Counted from the first letter of the stretch, positions 45,952-58,495 are shown. The stretch: 64,000 nucleotides of DNA from Pestalotiopsis fici W106-1 (GCF_000516985.1 NW_006917099.1:558001-622000), one strand, 5' to 3'. The notes: generated by a model from the sequence alone, not told the origin. Translations and numbers: made by a program.

Positions 45952-48900
45952 AGCGGACGGCGGTAATGTGCGGATTGTGATGCGGATCGCAGGGTTGGTC
46001 GATTGGAAGACTGAGGCGCACTATGGGCGCCATGCAAGTGAGGAAGGGATCTCTATTCACGGCGCGGGTCGGCGCATCCCAATCAAGAAGCCTTGCAAGT
46101 ACAAGACCTGTAGGAACGGCCAAGCCGAATCGGTGGGGCGGTCGGAGGGAACACAGAATGCGATGGTCGAGGAAATGAATTCAATCGGTATTTGACGAGG
46201 TACGGTTTCTCGGCGCGATGCTGAGGGGGGGTTGAAAGTGAGGGTATGTGGGAGAAGGACAGTTGAGAGAATTGAGGTATCAGGTAAGGTTAGGGACGAC
46301 GACAGACTGGGAAGACGAGGGTGGCCGGCACATGCACCACCACAGTCATCAGTCCCAGCAGCGGACGGGAAACGACGGTTGGTCGACATGGAAAGTCAGT
46401 CCAAGTGCTGCAGTGTGCATACGTCCCAATAGGTACGTCGGCTCCATACTTAGAAAAGACGGCGCCGTTCCCCACAATAAAATTAGAGCCATCGTTCGAC
46501 TCAGGTGCAAAAGCTCACGACGGCATGTCTAGAATTGAGACTTTTACAGACCTTTTCTGAGTTATATTTTGATTTGGACAATCATTTTTTTTTGTTTTGT
46601 TTTTGTTTTTGTTTTTTATTACTCCTTTTTATATATAGTGAACTGGGGAATGAAAAGCAATAGCGATCAAAGCATTTGTATGGAGTGCGTCCAACCTTGT
46701 CGTCATGTGCGCGCAATTGAAGGTACAGACACCGTGAGGCTGTTCTTTTGTGACCTTGCGCATTGCAATAGGATCGATATGTGAGCAATAGGGTTTGAGG
46801 GTAGGGCGTACCTTATTAGGTAGGATATGTAGTGTGTAGAGGGGACAAGCGGGATGTCCAAAACGGGGTGAAGGAAAGGGAGTGCGAATGCTGTTCGACA
46901 AGGTGGGCGGCGGATCGGATGTATGGAGGAACTTCAACGACATGCTGTTGGGGGGGCCAGATGACATTAATCGATCAATCCCCAGAGGTTCAAGTTCCAA
47001 GACGGGTGGTGGGGCTCACACACATATTGGAACTGGTACTTGGTGGCGGACACTAACTACATACCATACCACCATACATCCAGATATATTAGGTGTGTAG
47101 GTATGTCACCAACAGTTATTATGTCAATCAATATCGGCGGGCTTGAATGTCGATACCCTTTTATTATCACGTCAAATATAAGCAAGTCATGTCTGACAAC
47201 CATGCACTGGAATTGGTTGAACAAATAGCTCTTGTGTATCGTGGCCAGCTAATGTTTTCGGTATAGGAGCACCTGCCTAGGTGACCGAGGAGGTATTCGC
47301 TTGGCTTTGGGCGCTATCAGATCATATCATATGCAGCTTGACCTATTCAATTCCTTGCATGGAGACAAACGCATCACACGTCGGGAATGTACTGCCATAA
47401 AAGAGACCCCAACGACCCCGGTTACATGGATTGTCAAAATTACAGCCAAGGGAGGGCTACCAAGGAACTAGTCCGTCGATGCGACCGTGCATGTGGTTCG
47501 ATATCCTCAGGTGTACTGGGAGCACTGGCAACTGAAATCATTATCACGGACCGATAATGATGGCAAAGGAGGAGAATTTTATTTTACCCCGATGAAAGGT
47601 ACATCAAATCTTATCCAGATATAGAGTACAACTTTTGGGGCAGTGTAGGAAAGAAGGGCAAAGGTGGCATGAATCGCTACCCGAGTGCTATGCCACTAGC
47701 TTTTCCATCATGACGTCCACAGTAACAAGAGGAAGATTAAAAGCGAGAGACACATGAGAAGCCCCGGCCCCGAGCCACGACACAAGACACCCATATGCAG
47801 GGATCGCCGGCTGAAGATGAATAGACGCAACTAGGTTCATGTGTGCCATATGTGTATTGCGCATGGTGCGATTTCCCTGTTGTAAATTACGCCGGACAGT
47901 TCGTGTGCACCGATATTCAATTATTAATCTTTTATATAAGAGCCTTTCTTTTCCCAGATTGTGGCTGCAAGGTTTACTATCTTTTGCATGAAACATTTGC
48001 AGAAGAAAATGTATTTATTGGATGCAACATGGTATTATGGTGCAGGATGGTAAGCAGAGAGTTACAAAGGCGGTGTATAAAATTGTCGCTATGAGCAATG
48101 TCAGATATATCCTTGATGAAACTTGCATATCTGCGGTCTGTAGCTCGTGCAAACCCGTAAAGGCCAGCGATGAGTTGGCAGTTTTTGCTTGGATGCAGCA
48201 AGGCCTTTGACGGGCGACGACGAAACAAGCGCAGGGAGGCACTTTTGGCACTCTGATATCGGAGCGGGGATCGTCAGCCCCAGATTATTCGTCATGTTCA
48301 TTCCAGCCAATCACAAAGGAGTGACGTCGAGAAAAGGTGGGTGACCCCTGGCCCCCTCTGAGTCGAGAAAAAGCCATGGGCCCATACATTCCTGGTCTAG
48401 GAAAAAATGGAAATCCATGGGAAGAGCTTGAGAGGGGAAGGAATAAAAAAAAAAAANAAAAAAAAGGACTCAAGGACAAAACCAGGGGCAGTGTGAGATC
48501 CAGTTCTGCGGGGACAGATTGCAAAACCATCTGAGATGCACCAGATCAGTAACCGGCAGATCAGAACGTCACAAAATGATAAGATGTCATATTGAGCATT
48601 GATCAGCAATCAGCTGGACATGAGAGATATGATAGCCATGGTACCGTAATATCCCGATTGATACCAGCTTCTACAGCGTCTTGGGGGTTTTCTTCTTCTT
48701 GCATCGTACATGTAGGTAGTTGTCGCATTCCGATCTGAAAAGGTAAAGTACACGGTCCCTTCGTACCTTACATTGAGGCAGATTGATGCCAGTTTCCCTA
48801 CAACGTATTTCATACCTTAGCGGCGGCAGAGGCGCTAGCCCAGTCCCGGTGGGTAAAAAAGCGCCACTGCCAGCTGAGAGCTCGTCTGCTAGCCTCTCGG

Positions 48901-49547
48901 GGGTTATTCGAGGTACTACAGACTTCGCTCGGGAGAGGCCATTGCTGAGATTGGGCGATGCGCATCAACGAATATCCTGTAGGTACTCTGCAATTGCAAT
49001 TGCACCGTCGTTTTGAAGGGTAACATGTTATGAAGATTTCCTACCATATTAATTGAATACTCTATTTTCAATATTCTACTAGCACATTCCTTGTACCCCA
49101 CGTGTATTGAACATCCGATCTCTCAGATGAAGCCAGTGGCCAGTGCTTGCTTGCGTAGGGTCTCTCCAGGACCCTTTGCCCCTCCAAGGCTCCAGCCGGA
49201 CCTAAGAATTGGAGAATGGCGTTCCACGCGCCAAATCGTGACGCCAGTAAACATTTCACCATTTCTGTCAGACCAACACCTCGGTCCTCAACGTAGATGC
49301 TCTCTCTGTGTGCACTACCTTGTAGGTAAGATAACATTGCTGAATTCAGACATCACTACAACTTTAGCGATATCATCGTAACCATCGTAGAGCATTCAGA
49401 ATCCGAGAAGCTTCAGATGCACGCTCAGGCAAGTCAAGCTTCCTTCTAAACAATGACCACTGCACGTCTGCATCTGCACCCATCAGAATTGCCCCAGAGG
49501 CTTGCGACAAGTAATTTCGGGTAACAATCACTCGAGCTATTGTCGAC
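45952..49547. other. 3.6-kb gene-free region upstream of KDM5
   Basis: Divergent space between KDM5 (-) and SLX1 (+). Holds T-rich and A-rich simple tracts, including one undetermined base at 48457, and no recognisable gene. A long KDM5 5' leader is possible. Confidence 0.5.
48445..48465 (+). repeat. poly(A) tract interrupted by an N
   Basis: An A-run containing the only ambiguous base I noticed (48457), so tract length is uncertain in this assembly. Confidence 0.85.
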
Positions 49548-50585
49548 ATGCCTGTGCAAGCCAAACCCATCCCACCTCTATATACCGTCTATATACTACG
49601 GTCCACAGTTCGTCACTCGTCTCTCTACATCGGCAGCACTCCTCATCCGCCTCGCCGGCTGAAGCAGCATAATGGCCAAGCCAAAGGGGGCGCTGCCCGG
49701 ACGTCGCGCAATACCTTGCGACCGTGGGAGATGGTCGGTCTTGTGTCGGGCTTCCCTGGATCAGTTGCGGCACTGAAGTTTGAGTATGGACATGAATCTA
49801 CTCCCGGCCATTTCCTCTCATGCTAATCACATATCTGGTGCAGGTGGGCCTTGACAAATCCGCATCTGTCTCTCCACATACCTTCTGGCTCGCGCATCAC
49901 GATCGCGACGCAGAAGAAGCGCAACGGCCATGCGAAACGACCTCGGCACAGTCTGACCTCCATCCTCTCAAATCTGCACTTATTGCTGCGAGTCCCCAGT
50001 TTTGCTAGGTGGCCCCTTACTCTTCACTTCTTTGCGCCAGATGCGTATAACGCATGGAACAAATGGTGCTCGACTGCCAGTGAGCCATTGCGAAAGAGCT
50101 TAGAGGTTTTTCCTGACTTTGAGCCCGCCAGAGCTACCTTGAATAACTCTGAGCCCACGATGCAGCAATCTCGGTCGTCCAAAGTTGAAACAGAATCCTG
50201 GGGTATCCACGCCCTTCCACTGGATTATACACCGCTGAAGGAGTACGTCACCAAGACCAAGTCTATCTTCAAATCCGAACGAGAAGGCAATTGCATTATC
50301 TGCAATGAAAATCTGGCGCCCGGCGAGGGACTGTATGCCGTCTGCTATAACGAAGGCTGCGAAGGTGTCGGGCACGTGACCTGCTGGAGTCGACATCTTC
50401 TGGGCAAGGAGCAAGGTGAACACGTAGTGCCGGTGTCTGGCCACTGCCCAAAGTGCCACGGCAATCTGGTCTGGGGTGACATGATGAAGGAAATGACTCT
50501 ACGTCTGCGCGGACAAAAAGACGTCGCAAAGCTACTCAAGAAGCCCCGGAAGCGCAAGGCAGCAGAGTCCAGTGATGAAGACTGA
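49548..50585 (+). CDS. SLX1: structure-specific endonuclease subunit SLX1
   Basis: Catalytic subunit of the SLX1-SLX4 nuclease, which cuts branched DNA and Holliday junctions in the nucleus. Exons 49548-49783 and 49844-50585 join in phase to 325 residues. The GIY-YIG domain is at the N-terminus: YTVYIL...SLYIGST, the Arg in PPRRLKQHN, and the EWALTNP element that reforms exactly across the splice. The C-terminal zinc finger (CIICNENL...[15 protein letters not shown]...[10 protein letters not shown], about 244-305) is the SLX1 RING/PHD-type finger. The tail is basic (KKPRKRK), a likely nuclear localisation signal. Confidence 0.93.
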
Positions 50586-51320
50586 GCTCTTGACAAAACA
50601 GTACCAGTTTCTATCGAGCCCAATAATACCATGCAACAGAACGATGATCCAGAACAGACCAAATTGATCCACTCAATCCGAGATTCAAACAATTTGCTTT
50701 CAGTCAGACGGAGACTGCCAATCATAATTGGTTTGGCCCTCTATTAGTAACAAGTCTGGCGCCTGACTGGATGACATGAACAAAGAGTACTGGCTCAGTA
50801 CCACTGTGCATGCTTCAATTGCCATTCTATAATGTGGAAAAAGAAAATCAATTCCGTCCAATTCCTCCTGCCTTTCTGGGCTGGCGCTTAATACTAGACG
50901 AGTGCGCATAGCCATTTAAAGACCCATCGCACTCCAGCTTGGCATTTCTTGGCTATCGGCACACCAAGGCGGTTGAGGAAGTTGCACCCCATGCCACAAC
51001 TATGAGCACGGCTGCGCATACAACCTACTACAGTATTTCATCATTCGATATTCGCTTCATTGGACCGGTAATTGTTAACCTTAAAATAAGCGGGTGGAGT
51101 ACTCGTATATGCAGTGGATAGCTGCCCTCTTCTGTTGCCTAAATAGCATGAATCCCTCGGAATGTTACTAACAGACGATCCGACTTCTTATTCAAGAAGG
51201 GCTATGATTCAAAGAGAGTAAGGATAAAGAGCCGCCGCTTCGCCCGCCATCTGTTGCAGATCTGCTCATCCCAGAATCTTTCCGGGGCGCAAAACCAAGA
51301 TCAGTGGTTCCTCAATCATC
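50586..51320. other. intergenic, aminopeptidase promoter
   Basis: Between SLX1 and LAP1, both plus strand. No gene is seen. Confidence 0.45.
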
Positions 51321-52496
51321 ATGGTTCGCTCAATTCTCTTCGCCGCAGCGGCGTTGGCCGTCTCCGTCTCTGCCATTCCCATGGAATCCAAGAGGGATGC
51401 CTTGTTCAAAATCTCAACAGCTCCCGGCTCTATCCAGGAAGTTACAGAGGCACAGAAGTACGAACTGAAGGCTCAGGGTGTGAAGTTCTTTGACTTTACG
51501 GATGAGGGATCGCTGCCGGACGAGGTCGAAGTCGCTGCTGTCACCTATCCTACCGCTGTTCAGCAGGCAGATGCCGTCAACGCTCTGCTCCCCAGCCTCA
51601 GCGAGGACAAGCTCAAGACCACGTTGACGACCTTTGCCAGCTTCCACAACCGCTACTACAAGTCGACATACGGCCAGCAATCCTCTGCTTGGCTGCTCAA
51701 GCAGGTCCAGGCCATCATCACGGCCGCCAGCCCCTCGGCAAACGTGACGGCCACGCCCTTTACCCACAGCTGGGGCCAGTCGAGCATCATTGCCACCATT
51801 CCTGGCCAGACGGATAACATTGTTGTCCTCGGTGCCCACCAGGACAGCATCAATGCCCGCAGCCCCCAGAACGGCGTCGCCCCGGGTGCAGATGACGATG
51901 GTTCCGCCTCCATGGAACTCATCGAGACTTTCCGCGTCTTGCTCACTGATGCAAAGGTGGCTGCTGGCGAAGCTGTGAACACGATTGAGATTCACTGGTA
52001 CTCGGCCGAGGAGGGTGGACTCCTCGGCAGCAAGGCCATCTTCAACAGCTACAAGGCCGACGGCAAAGTCGTCAAGGCCATGTTGAACCAAGACATGGCG
52101 GGATACGTCAAGCCTGGAACGACTGAGAGTATCGGCTTGTTTACCGACTATGTTGACACATCGTTGACCACCTTTATCGGCAAGGTCATTGCAGCTGTAA
52201 GTCACGATCATATTGGGGCCGTAACATGGGTAGAAATCCCAGCTAACAATTATCTTTTCTAGTACACTAAACTTCCAGCCGTGTCCACCAAGTGCGGTTA
52301 TGCCTGCTCTGATCATGCCTCAGCACGCAACGCCGGCTACCCTGCTGCCTTGATCTCCGAGGCTGCTTTCGAGGATACTAGCCAGCTTCTGCACACTGCT
52401 CAGGATACTCTGGACACCATTACCTTTTCCCACCTTGTTGAGATGGCCAAGGTTGCCTTGGGCACAGCTTACGAATTGGGATTTGCTACTTTGTAA
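51321..52496 (+). CDS. secreted M28 leucine aminopeptidase (LAP1-like)
   Basis: Extracellular di-zinc aminopeptidase releasing N-terminal residues from peptides. Exons 51321-52196 and 52263-52496 join in phase to 369 residues. Signal peptide 1 to about 18, then a propeptide (to about 75), then the M28E catalytic domain. All five metal ligands are visible: His173 (GAHQDS), Asp191 (GADDDGS), Glu231 beside the catalytic Glu230 (SAEEGG), Asp258 (NQDMAG) and His310 (CSDHAS). A Cys pair (CGYAC) near the last ligand is the expected disulfide. The length is standard. Confidence 0.94.
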
Positions 52497-53419
52497 ATAG
52501 CTAGCTTATAGTCATGTCAAAACCTGTGAGATATAATTATATCAAACATATCCAGCCATGCGTATTCCCAACAGAGTGTTTTGGGTCCGTCTTCCCGTGA
52601 AATCTCGGGGCAAGACAAAAAAGACGGCGCCGAAGGCTCCAAGCTGCTTATTTCGCGGTGGAGCTTGTTGTAGGGTTGCCGTGTCGTCTCAAGAAGCATT
52701 TCCATTGATCTGAAGCTGAGAATTCTCGTATGGCCGTGATACGGAGATGTCTTATCAGCGAGTGAACAGTAGACGGGTCAATATGTGGCTGTAGAATTTC
52801 ATCTGTAGAGCCAAGTAGATCTCAAAGATAGTTTATCTTTCTACATAAATCGTTGATGCCGGCTTGTCATATCTACATATACCCATCCAATGACATGTAT
52901 AATGACCATGGGTTCTATGAATTTTAGTTATGAATAAACGCCGTGACCATTTCGGCTAATGTCACTACGACGTGACTGGCCCCATGCTCCCGATGCCCAA
53001 ATGCCTGACCATGATTTCGTTTTTATTTTCGTTTTTTTTTCCCTAGCCAAGTCGTTGCACCATCCTGGTGAGACAAGAAATGAAGAAGTAAACCACCAAG
53101 CTTAATCATCAAACAGAACAGGAACTCATCCTTGGGCTTTGACCCCCAACGTGAGTGAGAATGGAAACGTAAAAAAAGAGGATCGATGGACGGGCTTTTC
53201 AATTGCCAACCATTGATGAAGAAGTGAAGTAATGCAAATGCCACTCATTGGCAAGAGAATGAGGAAGTGATATTCAGCTCCTTGGAGCGAGTGGGAGAAT
53301 TGAAGAGGGGATAAGGGGGTGATGGATGCCTGCGGAAGATTTGGTTTGTTTCCGATGCCAGAATCAAAATTTTCAAGAGGTGAGAGGTGCGAAGAGATTC
53401 CCCATGAGAAGCAACAGCT
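52497..53419. other. convergent intergenic region
   Basis: Between LAP1 (+) and the TIM-barrel gene (-). Only short frames and T-runs; nothing supported. Confidence 0.5.
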
Positions 53420-54508
53420 CTAAGAGCTCAGAGCCTTGACACCTGAGTAGTCGTGAATAGCGATACCCGCAAAGCTAGAGTATGTGGCGGCCTGTGTGTG
53501 AATGGTGACCAGGTCCGAGGACAGGACAGAGAGCGTCTTGCCAAAGTAGCTAATGAGCAGAGCATCGGCGGCATCGACGGTCTCGACGGCGAGCCACACG
53601 GGCTTGCCGGCCGAGTTGCCCGCCTCGAGGACCGAGGTCGCAATGTCGAGGAGCTCAGTCGCCGTGTTGCGGTACGTCATGAAGGTGGCCGTGTCTAGCT
53701 GGTCGAGCATCCAGGCATCGAGCGTCTGGATCGCCCCCGAGGTCGCCGTGCAGTTGATCGTGTCCGCCCAGTATGGCAGGTCGGCGGCCACGGGCAAGCC
53801 CAAGGTTGAGCCCAGCGACGTGACTTGCAAGACAATGGACTGGAGGGTGGCGGTATACGTCTCCTCGTTGGAAGTCCAACCGTCGAGACCCCAGGGTTCG
53901 ACATCAAAGTGAATTCCGGCAAACGAGGTGCTGGTTGTCGCGTTGCCCTGGTACTGCTCGAGCCAGGTGAGTTCATGTTCCAGAGTCGGGTCGCCTTCTC
54001 CAAGGATCCACTCCGAGTTGCCCATCAGGGCCTCGACGGCGATACCGGCTGCGGTACATTGCTCAATGAAGTCCTGGAAGACGGTAAAGCCCATGTCACG
54101 GTCAATGAGGGTATAGACGGTGTTGATGTCATTCGATTCGGCAAACGACAAGAACTCCTCAACCTCGGTGTCATCCTGGATGAGATTCGACTCCCAAAGC
54201 CATACTGCTCGACCTGGGGTGCTGGCAGAGGACGTTGCAGAGGCCGTTGCAGCGGCCGTCGTTGTCTGGCTGGTCTGAGTCGAGACTGCATACGTCGTGA
54301 TTGCCGCATAAGTCGTGGCCGCCTCAACTGCTGCCGTTGCTGATGATACCACTGCCTCTACTGCGTCGACTGCCGCATCAGCGACCTCGTCTACTGCCGT
54401 TGCGCTGGGAGCCACTGATGAGCTGGTTATCGTCGTTGTAGGACGTCCACAGGCCCGAGACCAAACTGGCGCAGCCAGTGCAACCACTAGAATACTCTGC
54501 AAATACAT
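53420..54508 (-). CDS. secreted TIM-barrel glycosidase-like protein with Ala/Thr/Ser-rich stalk
   Basis: Single exon of 362 residues starting at the ATG at 54508; the frame open upstream starts only with TTG. Signal peptide 1 to about 17, then an Ala/Thr/Ser/Val-rich low-complexity stalk (about 24-97) likely to be O-glycosylated. From about 100 onward there is an alternating alpha/beta pattern: AVWLWESNLI, VYTLIDRDMG, GIAVEALMGN, then FAGIHFDVEPW, with Asp202 and Glu204 forming a D-x-E reminiscent of GH18-like barrels. The final segment ends with FAGIAIHDYSG, a last barrel strand. I do not recognise a named family with certainty; a cell-wall or polysaccharide-binding role is only inference. 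Confidence 0.75.
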   Translation of the reverse strand: MYLQSILVVALAAPVWSRACGRPTTTITSSSVAPSATAVDEVADAAVDAVEAVVSSATAAVEAATTYAAITTYAVSTQTSQTTTAAATASATSSASTPGRAVWLWESNLIQDDTEVEEFLSFAESNDINTVYTLIDRDMGFTVFQDFIEQCTAAGIAVEALMGNSEWILGEGDPTLEHELTWLEQYQGNATTSTSFAGIHFDVEPWGLDGWTSNEETYTATLQSIVLQVTSLGSTLGLPVAADLPYWADTINCTATSGAIQTLDAWMLDQLDTATFMTYRNTATELLDIATSVLEAGNSAGKPVWLAVETVDAADALLISYFGKTLSVLSSDLVTIHTQAATYSSFAGIAIHDYSGVKALSS

Positions 54509-55619
54509 CTTGAAATCCGACCTGGTGAGAAAAATAAAAAAGGAATGGCTACGCGACAAGTCGCATACGAAAGGAATGAATACCCAAGGGTGAAAGAATG
54601 TAAATGAAGGCAGCAGAAATGGCCCAGCAAAGGAAGGTAAACAAGAAAAGAGGAGGTCTCAACCGTCGACTATTGCGTCCATCGCCAGAAAGATGTATGA
54701 GGCGCTTAGTGACACTCGAGAGGGGACAATAAATCCCGAACGCGTGGCACAAATCCTAGCGGCATCCTGTAATCTCTGGTGTTGGGAGAAGTTCCCTGAA
54801 GCTCCGGCGCATGGATCATTGCGACTTTCAGGGGCTCGATTGGCCAAGAAGGCGCCGTTTACGTAAATCCGCCCGCTAAAAGCACTATAAGCGTTTGTAG
54901 GATCAGTGGTCTCGATCATGGAAGCGAGGGCGCTAACATCCGCTAAGGAGACATCAGATGAACTTGTTTCTGCCGAAGCCCCACGATCGCGGGCAACTAG
55001 ACGGAGTATAGGTCGGGATATTCTAGCTTTATGCTGGCCGATATATATTACTTGAATATGTTTGTTTTGATCATTCCAAGCCATTTGAATTTTTTACATT
55101 TTATCGTTCTCGGTCGCTATGGAAATCGTATCTCCGATCAGACCAGTTGGAATATCAACGGCAGTGGCACTGTACGGATTAGCTGCTGGGACCGGCGGTA
55201 AACAGTCTTCAAATGCCGCGAATACCTACTCCAGCACTATATTTTAGAGGTGGGGACCTTGGACTGGAGATATCCAAGGACACGCGTGGATAGCATTATA
55301 TTATTCCGTACTATAGTAGGCAGCATTGAAACAACCCATCTCGAGTCTGCCATGTTTTCTAGGCCTTTCTCGTCATAGTAGGACTTGCCTATAATCATTC
55401 AATAAACCATCATGCGAATTACTTCTTTTGAATCACTTAGGTCATATTCACTACCTACAAATATGGATCGAGCACTGCGAGACGCGTAATAACGCAAGAT
55501 GGCTAGTGGAATTTATGATCGAAGAAATACAAAGGATGCCCAAGACACCTCGTCATCATGTTAAACAACCTCGTCCACTTCTAGCAGTTTCCGCCGACAT
55601 CACCACCAGCCCTTATTTA
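54509..55619. other. intergenic region
   Basis: Lies between the TIM-barrel gene and the S33 hydrolase 3' end. A 141-codon minus-strand frame (55084-54659) is present but has no domain pattern and no introns; it is judged not supported. Confidence 0.4.
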
Positions 55620-57452
55620 TTATGCGAAAGGGCTTGATGAAAATAACGGCGTGTCCACTTCACAGACCGTGTCCGGAGCAGGCAGCTTACCATTGACAAA
55701 ATAATCTCCAATAATACTAGCGGTACAGTTTGACGGCTGGCTGAGAGAAGAATGCTGCGATAGACATTAGCAGAGTGGTAACATGTCGAAAGGCATAATG
55801 TATGGACCTACCCCGAAACCGTGCTGTTCCAACACGACGCTCTCCTCAAACGTGGCACTCATGTTGTATGCTGACGCAAGAGGAGTCGCCGGGTCATAGG
55901 TATTCCCGAGAAACAAGACTGGATTGGGCGTCGTGACGTTAAAGTCACCCTCGTAGCGCTCCTTGGCCTCGAACGGCCACTGCGCATACAGGGTGGCGTG
56001 GATGGTGGTGAGGCCCCAAAAGATGGAAGTGGTCTGTTTCATATAGTCAATGGTCGGCAGGACGCCGTCCAAGGTCGAGTACCGAGGAATGGTGTCCCCG
56101 CCCTTGATGCCAAGGAGGGCGTCGGGATTTTGCAGGATGCCTTGGCCCTCCAATGCCCGATAGACGGCTGCTATAGATTCCAGGTTCTCTCGGTTCAAGA
56201 GGTTTAGGATCAAGGGGGCAAATGATTGGAAGCCGGATGATCTGATGGAGAGATAGTACAAGTTAATCACAGCTGCGTAGTCAATGATGATCCCATCAAT
56301 AGCAATTGGGAATTTTCTGATGTCCTCGGCAAGAACCAGAAGTGTGGCTTGGAGTTCGAGTGCCGTTGAGTTGACCTGTGACAAAGCGCATAGCTCTCCG
56401 GCCTCGATGCACTCGCGCAAGGTTTCTGTGAATGCGGAATCGGCAGATAGGAGTTGATCAACGTCACTATTTGTTCTCGTCAGTCTCTTTACGTATACTA
56501 AAAGTTTCGAGGTTCTGCACTAACATGCCTGACTTGTGGTAGTAATTGTGGCAATTGACAACACCATCGAGCAAAAGCTTGTCCATTCTGTCGGGGAACA
56601 TTGCTGCAACAGTCGCACCAAGAACAGTGCCATAGGATATTCCTGACAGACAAGATGAGCAAGTAAGCTGATGTCTCAGACACGCGGTACTCACCCCAAT
56701 ACCGAAGCATACCATCTTCTCCCAGAGCGTCAACAATCTGCATCATATCCCGAGCCACAAATGCAGTACCAATGTAAGGTGCCGTATCCTTTGTGTTATT
56801 CAGACATGTTTGGGCAATGGAGCTCCCTATGGCCCAAACTTCACCGAGTGCTTTGTCGGAAGAATCAGAGACCGGAGCTGGAGGTCTCTGGGCTGGATCA
56901 GGATAGCAGTTGTACGCGAGTGCTTCTGCAGTGCCACTTAACAGTCCCGTTGTTAGTTTCCTGTATAAACTCAAAATGAGAATGTATTTCAGGTCTGAAC
57001 TCACCGAGGATCAAAGGCTATCAGGTCATGCTCGCCACCGGTCGACCTGAACATCATATTAGCTTATGACAAAGGCCTGTATTCCCTCATTCAAAAATAT
57101 CAAAACGTGATGCTACGTACCTCATAAGAGTCTCTTCATAGGATACAAGCGTGTTACGGGCCTCTGCGCCAGGGCCGCCAAAGTTGAATAATATGCTGCC
57201 TTTGGAGGTGGTGTTAAGACTGGGAATCCTCAGCAGAGCGAGGTCTATGGTCCTAGTATCGCTGACGTTTGTATAGTCCAGTGGGACGGTCAAGGTGCCG
57301 CATTGTATAGGCAGGGTAGAGTTGATTGATTCCTCGCAGGCCCCCCATTCAATTGTGCCAGATGTCGAATTCTGGCCAGCGCGGATGCCGAGTGGTTTTG
57401 CTGAGACTGCAAAGGCAGCACTCACTGGGAGCATAAATTTCTTGAACAGCAT
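55620..57452 (-). CDS. secreted alpha/beta hydrolase, S33 tripeptidyl-aminopeptidase (TAP) type
   Basis: Serine exopeptidase-like hydrolase. Six exons, 57452-57121, 57046-57005, 56936-56695, 56642-56525, 56466-55812 and 55754-55620, join in phase to 507 residues. The ATG at 57452 directly starts a signal peptide (MLFKKFMLPVSAAFAVSA); an ATG at 57533 would add 27 residues. The catalytic set is complete: Ser208 in GISYGT, Asp436 in NTYDPATP, His464 in GFGHSSL; GGPGAE is the oxyanion loop and DLIAFDPRGT precedes the nucleophile elbow. The C-terminus has the TAP-like domain with a Cys pair. His464 is the first codon of the last exon and Ser208 sits two codons into exon 4. A TATA box lies upstream. 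N-glycosylation sites are frequent. Confidence 0.88.
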
Positions 57453-58495
57453 TGTGATCAGCTGATATATAAGGAAAGATAGACTTTGTGAATATGCTTT
57501 TGAACATCTCCACTGGGCATTTGACCTCCGCATGCTACATGCTGGTTCTTATATAGTTATATCAACCCGAGAATGCCTACAAGGCAGTGCACAAACTCGC
57601 CAATCACTACGCAATGATGCGTATCACGGGAGAAATTATTACTTACAGCCACTGACGATGATCTTGCCATACAAGAAAGGCACTGTTCATTTCATCTCAA
57701 TTCCTTTGTACCATGCTCAGCACTAACCATGCCAAGTTGTACATGGGGCTGACACGCAGAAATGCCAAGACAACAACGGCGCGATGGATCATGTACTTGG
57801 TACACCTGATTACCCTTTTCGGCAGTATATCTGCTGCCAAGTTGACGAACGAGCACTAAATCCCGACTCAGCCGTTGTCCAACGTGGAGAGTGAATGTCC
57901 TAATTTGTCTCTATGACGAAGTGCTTGAAACGCAACGTCAAGGCAGTATACCAAGCTGCCAGTGTGAAGATACTGGGCTGTGCCTGCATGCTGATTTTGA
58001 TCGTCTTTGGAGCGATCTAGTTGGCATACTGCAGTGATCTCTTGCCGCGGGAACCGAACAAGTTTTGTCTCGATCCACCTCAGCGCAACTTGTGGCAGAG
58101 AAGAGTTGTAATCACTATGCACATTTTGTCGGTTCTGTGAATTAAGAGACTAACGCATATGTTACTGGTATGCTGTTGCAATGCACGGCTTTGGCCTCAT
58201 AGCTAATAAGTGTGTGTGATGGGAATTTATGCCGTGCAAGTCATAATACTTCTGATGATTATCTTGTTTCGATCACCAGGTTCTCTCGATGGTGAAAGAG
58301 TGATCATGGTCAACATGCCAGCTCTAAACTGTGATTCATGGTATGTCAAATGTTAGAGAATCGCCAACACATGCGCTTCTAGTCGTTGATATTTGATTCT
58401 TCATCATTTCTTCGTGGTATTTTGATCCCTAGACAAATATTGCAATCACTCTAGTCCTCACTCTTGATTCACATTTCCCGTGGCCCCAGACACAT
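57453..58495. other. intergenic region
   Basis: S33 hydrolase promoter and GluRS 3' flank. No gene is seen. Confidence 0.45.
57548..57555 (-). promoter_or_regulatory. TATA box of S33 hydrolase gene
   Basis: The minus strand reads TATATAAG about 95-105 bp upstream of the preferred ATG at 57452, but only about 15 bp from the alternative ATG at 57533; this supports the inner start. Confidence 0.5.

Noticed and set aside
46490..46510. tRNA B-box-like GTTCGACTC
   Set aside because: Flanking bases do not pair into a T-stem and no A-box or acceptor stem is present.
51414..52316. 300-codon frame antisense to the aminopeptidase
   Set aside because: Mirror of a well-supported M28 gene; no recognisable motif.
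54659..55084. 141-codon minus-strand frame upstream of the TIM-barrel gene
   Set aside because: Real ATG but no recognisable features and probably promoter sequence of the neighbour.
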